Source: Candidatus Fermentithermobacillaceae bacterium (GTDB lineage: Bacteria > Bacillota > Sulfobacillia > Fermentithermobacillales > Fermentithermobacillaceae). From it: a stretch of DNA of 7,034 nucleotides. Of the stretch, positions 5,731 to 7,034 are shown piece by piece. A program made the translations under genes and the position numbers. Location of the stretch: assembly GCA_012842105.1 (NCBI GenBank), contig DUTL01000314.1, positions 1-7,034 on the forward strand, written 5' to 3'. Under the pieces are notes generated by a model, which was not told where the DNA came from, did no database searches, and saw only the letters and a program-made list of their open reading frames with translations. Every line of letters starts with the position of its first letter. Position 1 is the first letter of the stretch.

Positions 5731-6818
5731 GTGACTCGCAAAACCACGGATTTCCCGGGAGCCAACAGTGAGGAATTGCTCAAAAGGCGTATTGGCGCCA
5801 TGTTTAGCTTTCTTGCATCTGTTTACGGGCCTGAAACCCTTGTGTTAAAAGCCGGTAAATTGGGAGCTCTCAAAGGAATGAAGTCTCACGACCTTCTCCA
5901 GCAAGTGGTTGCGCTGCAGAAGGTGGTTTACGAGGACCCTACAATCGGAGCATCTCTTTCCATAGACGAGATCCCGGGTATTCTGGAGGATTGCCAAGAA
6001 GAGATCGCCGATCATATTGCGCGCCATTCCATTGAGCAGGAAATCGAAGATTTGGTATCCAGGAAAATGCAGGAGAAACATGAAGAATACCTTAAGGACA
6101 TCAAGAAAGAAATCCTGCTTGATAACAGCAGCCCTGAAACTGAGCAGACACAGAAAAAACTCAAGACGCTTGTGAAGTTGGAAAAGCGATCTCTTTCGCG
6201 ATCAGCCTTGACTATCCTCAGGCCCAGGTCGCTGAAGCATATTGTGGGGCAGGACAGGGCAATAGACGCGCTTCTTGCAAAGATAGCCAGCCCGTACCCT
6301 CAGCATGTTATCCTGTACGGGCCTCCGGGCATAGGCAAAACTTCTGCGGCCAGGCTTGTGCTTCAAGAATCAAAGAAACTGCCGTTTTCGCCCTTTGCCA
6401 GGAAAGCTCCTTTCATAGAGACAGATGGGTCCACTTTGCGGTGGGATCCAAGGGAAATAACCAACCCATTGTTAGGGTCAGTGCATGATCCTATCTATCA
6501 GGGGGCAAGGCGGGACTTCGCCGATGGGGGTGTTCCGGAACCCAAATTGGGGTTAGTTACTGCTGCAACAGGCGGGGTGCTTTTCATAGACGAGATAGGT
6601 GAAATGGATCCTTTGCTGCAAAACAAGTTACTCAAGGTGCTTGAAGATAAACGTGTGTTTTTCGATTCCTCGTACTACGATCCTGACGATCCACGAGTGC
6701 CTGAGTACGTAAAGCGGCTGTTCAGCCAAGGGGCGCCTGCGGATTTTGTGCTGGTTGGGGCAACTACAAGGGATCCAGAGGAAATCAGCCCTGCGCTTCG
6801 ATCAAGGTGCGCAGAAGT
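5731..6818 (+). CDS. lonC: ATP-dependent protease LonC, N-terminal part (3' end lost at a fold-back junction)
   Basis: Start GTG 5731, with GGAAGGGGG at 5713-5721 inside the end of rplI. The true sequence is intact to about residue 363 (base 6818). Residues 14-165 form a helical, charged N-terminal region (AMFSFLASVYG, ALQKVVYEDP, coiled-coil-like EKHEEYLKDIKKEI). The AAA+ domain follows: LRPRSLKHIVGQ (163-174), Walker A GPPGIGKT (197-204), Walker B LFIDE (284-288) with GEMDPLLQNKLLKVLEDKR after it, and sensor/arginine-finger region GATTRDPEEISPALRSR (343-359). This pattern, including WDPREITNPLLGSVHDPIYQ, matches LonC, a Lon relative restricted to some spore formers and thought to act in sporulation. 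The Ser-Lys protease domain would lie further on. The frame stays open to the window edge, but the residues after 363 are antisense sequence and are not LonC. Confidence 0.92.
6673..6818 (+). repeat. Left arm of a 146-bp inverted repeat
   Basis: This part of lonC is repeated in reverse complement at 6889-7034, with 145 of 146 bases identical by eye. The single difference is T6747 against G6960 (C on the opposite strand), in the third position of Phe339 and therefore synonymous. The left arm lies in the normal lonC reading frame. Confidence 0.97.
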
Positions 6819-7034
6819 GGCTTTAAGCCTTCTTACAGCTCCTTTTACTATCTTTACGATATGGGCCGGTGTAAGCGCGTCAAAAAATACTTCTGCGCAC
6901 CTTGATCGAAGCGCAGGGCTGATTTCCTCTGGATCCCTTGTAGTTGCCCCAACCAGCACGAAATCCGCAGGCGCCCCTTGGCTGAACAGCCGCTTTACGT
7001 ACTCAGGCACTCGTGGATCGTCAGGATCGTAGTA
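6819..7034 (-). other. Inverted lonC fragment joined at 6818/6819 (probable fold-back chimera)
   Basis: Read on the minus strand from 7034 to 6819, this is one uninterrupted piece of lonC: the repeat-arm segment followed by 23 further residues (FFDALTPAHIVKIVKG and then AVRRLKA) that match the expected LonC continuation after RSRCAEV. The piece therefore comes from the opposite strand of the same gene and was joined head-to-head to the true strand, skipping the 70 bases that now form the spacer. Such short-range inverted joins at sequence ends are typical of template switching during multiple displacement amplification, of library fold-backs, or of assembly error. A true genomic inversion-duplication is possible but less likely. 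Confidence 0.85.
6889..7034 (-). repeat. Right arm of the 146-bp inverted repeat
   Basis: Reverse complement of 6673-6818, reaching the very end of the window; the repeat may extend beyond it. Read on the minus strand it encodes the same LonC segment (from YYDPDDPRVPEYVKRLF to SPALRSRCAEV). It has no coding sense on the + strand. Confidence 0.97.

Noticed and set aside
6675..7010. A minus-strand protein-coding gene of about 111 residues
   Set aside because: It is the reverse copy of lonC running through the fold-back junction, with no start signals of its own; not an independent gene.
6819..7032. Extension of the lonC reading frame to the window edge
   Set aside because: This part is antisense lonC sequence; the resulting residues have no LonC similarity and exist only because the inverted copy happens to lack stops in this frame.
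6673..7034. Transposon terminal inverted repeats or an invertible promoter
   Set aside because: Both arms and the spacer are coding sequence of the same gene; no transposase, recombinase or target duplication is visible.

Overview
The window reads as a stretch of chromosome from an endospore-forming, low-to-mid-GC Firmicute (clostridial or Peptococcia/Limnochordia-like; genus not identifiable by eye). Three things point there: the rpsF-ssb-rpsR cluster followed by a DUF2232 (YybS-like) membrane protein and rplI, a small DUF951 zinc-motif protein just upstream, and a LonC-type ATP-dependent protease after rplI, a subfamily known from a subset of spore formers. All genes are on the + strand, closely packed, each with a recognisable purine-rich ribosome binding site, and many use GTG or TTG as start codon.

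Layout. Positions 1-2620 hold an envelope-associated run: the 3' part of a TPR protein with a C-terminal membrane anchor, a membrane-anchored PQQ/WD40-like beta-propeller protein, a small four-helix membrane protein, and a CvpA-family membrane protein. Position 2643-2849 is DUF951. A sigma-A-like promoter at 2862-2890 and a structured leader precede rpsF, ssb and rpsR, which encode the two partner proteins S6 and S18 of the 30S platform around the single-stranded DNA-binding protein. DUF2232 follows at 4203-5162. A second sigma-A-like promoter (5172-5200) and a GC-rich leader hairpin precede rplI (L9), which is followed after 1 nt by lonC.

The most striking signal is at the right end. The last 146 bases (6889-7034) are the reverse complement of 6673-6818 with one mismatch, separated by 70 bases. 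Those 70 bases, read on the minus strand, encode the expected continuation of LonC. So 6819-7034 is one contiguous piece of lonC in inverted orientation, joined to the true strand at 6818/6819. This is the signature of a fold-back (template-switch) chimera at a contig end and is probably an amplification, library or assembly artefact rather than biology. The lonC reading frame should be trusted only to base 6818.

No clearly new biological system is visible. The points worth a second look are the fold-back end, an SSB without the usual acidic Pro-Phe tail tip, an S6 with a long acidic tail, the two ribosomal-protein leaders, and the uncharacterised envelope gene run at the left.
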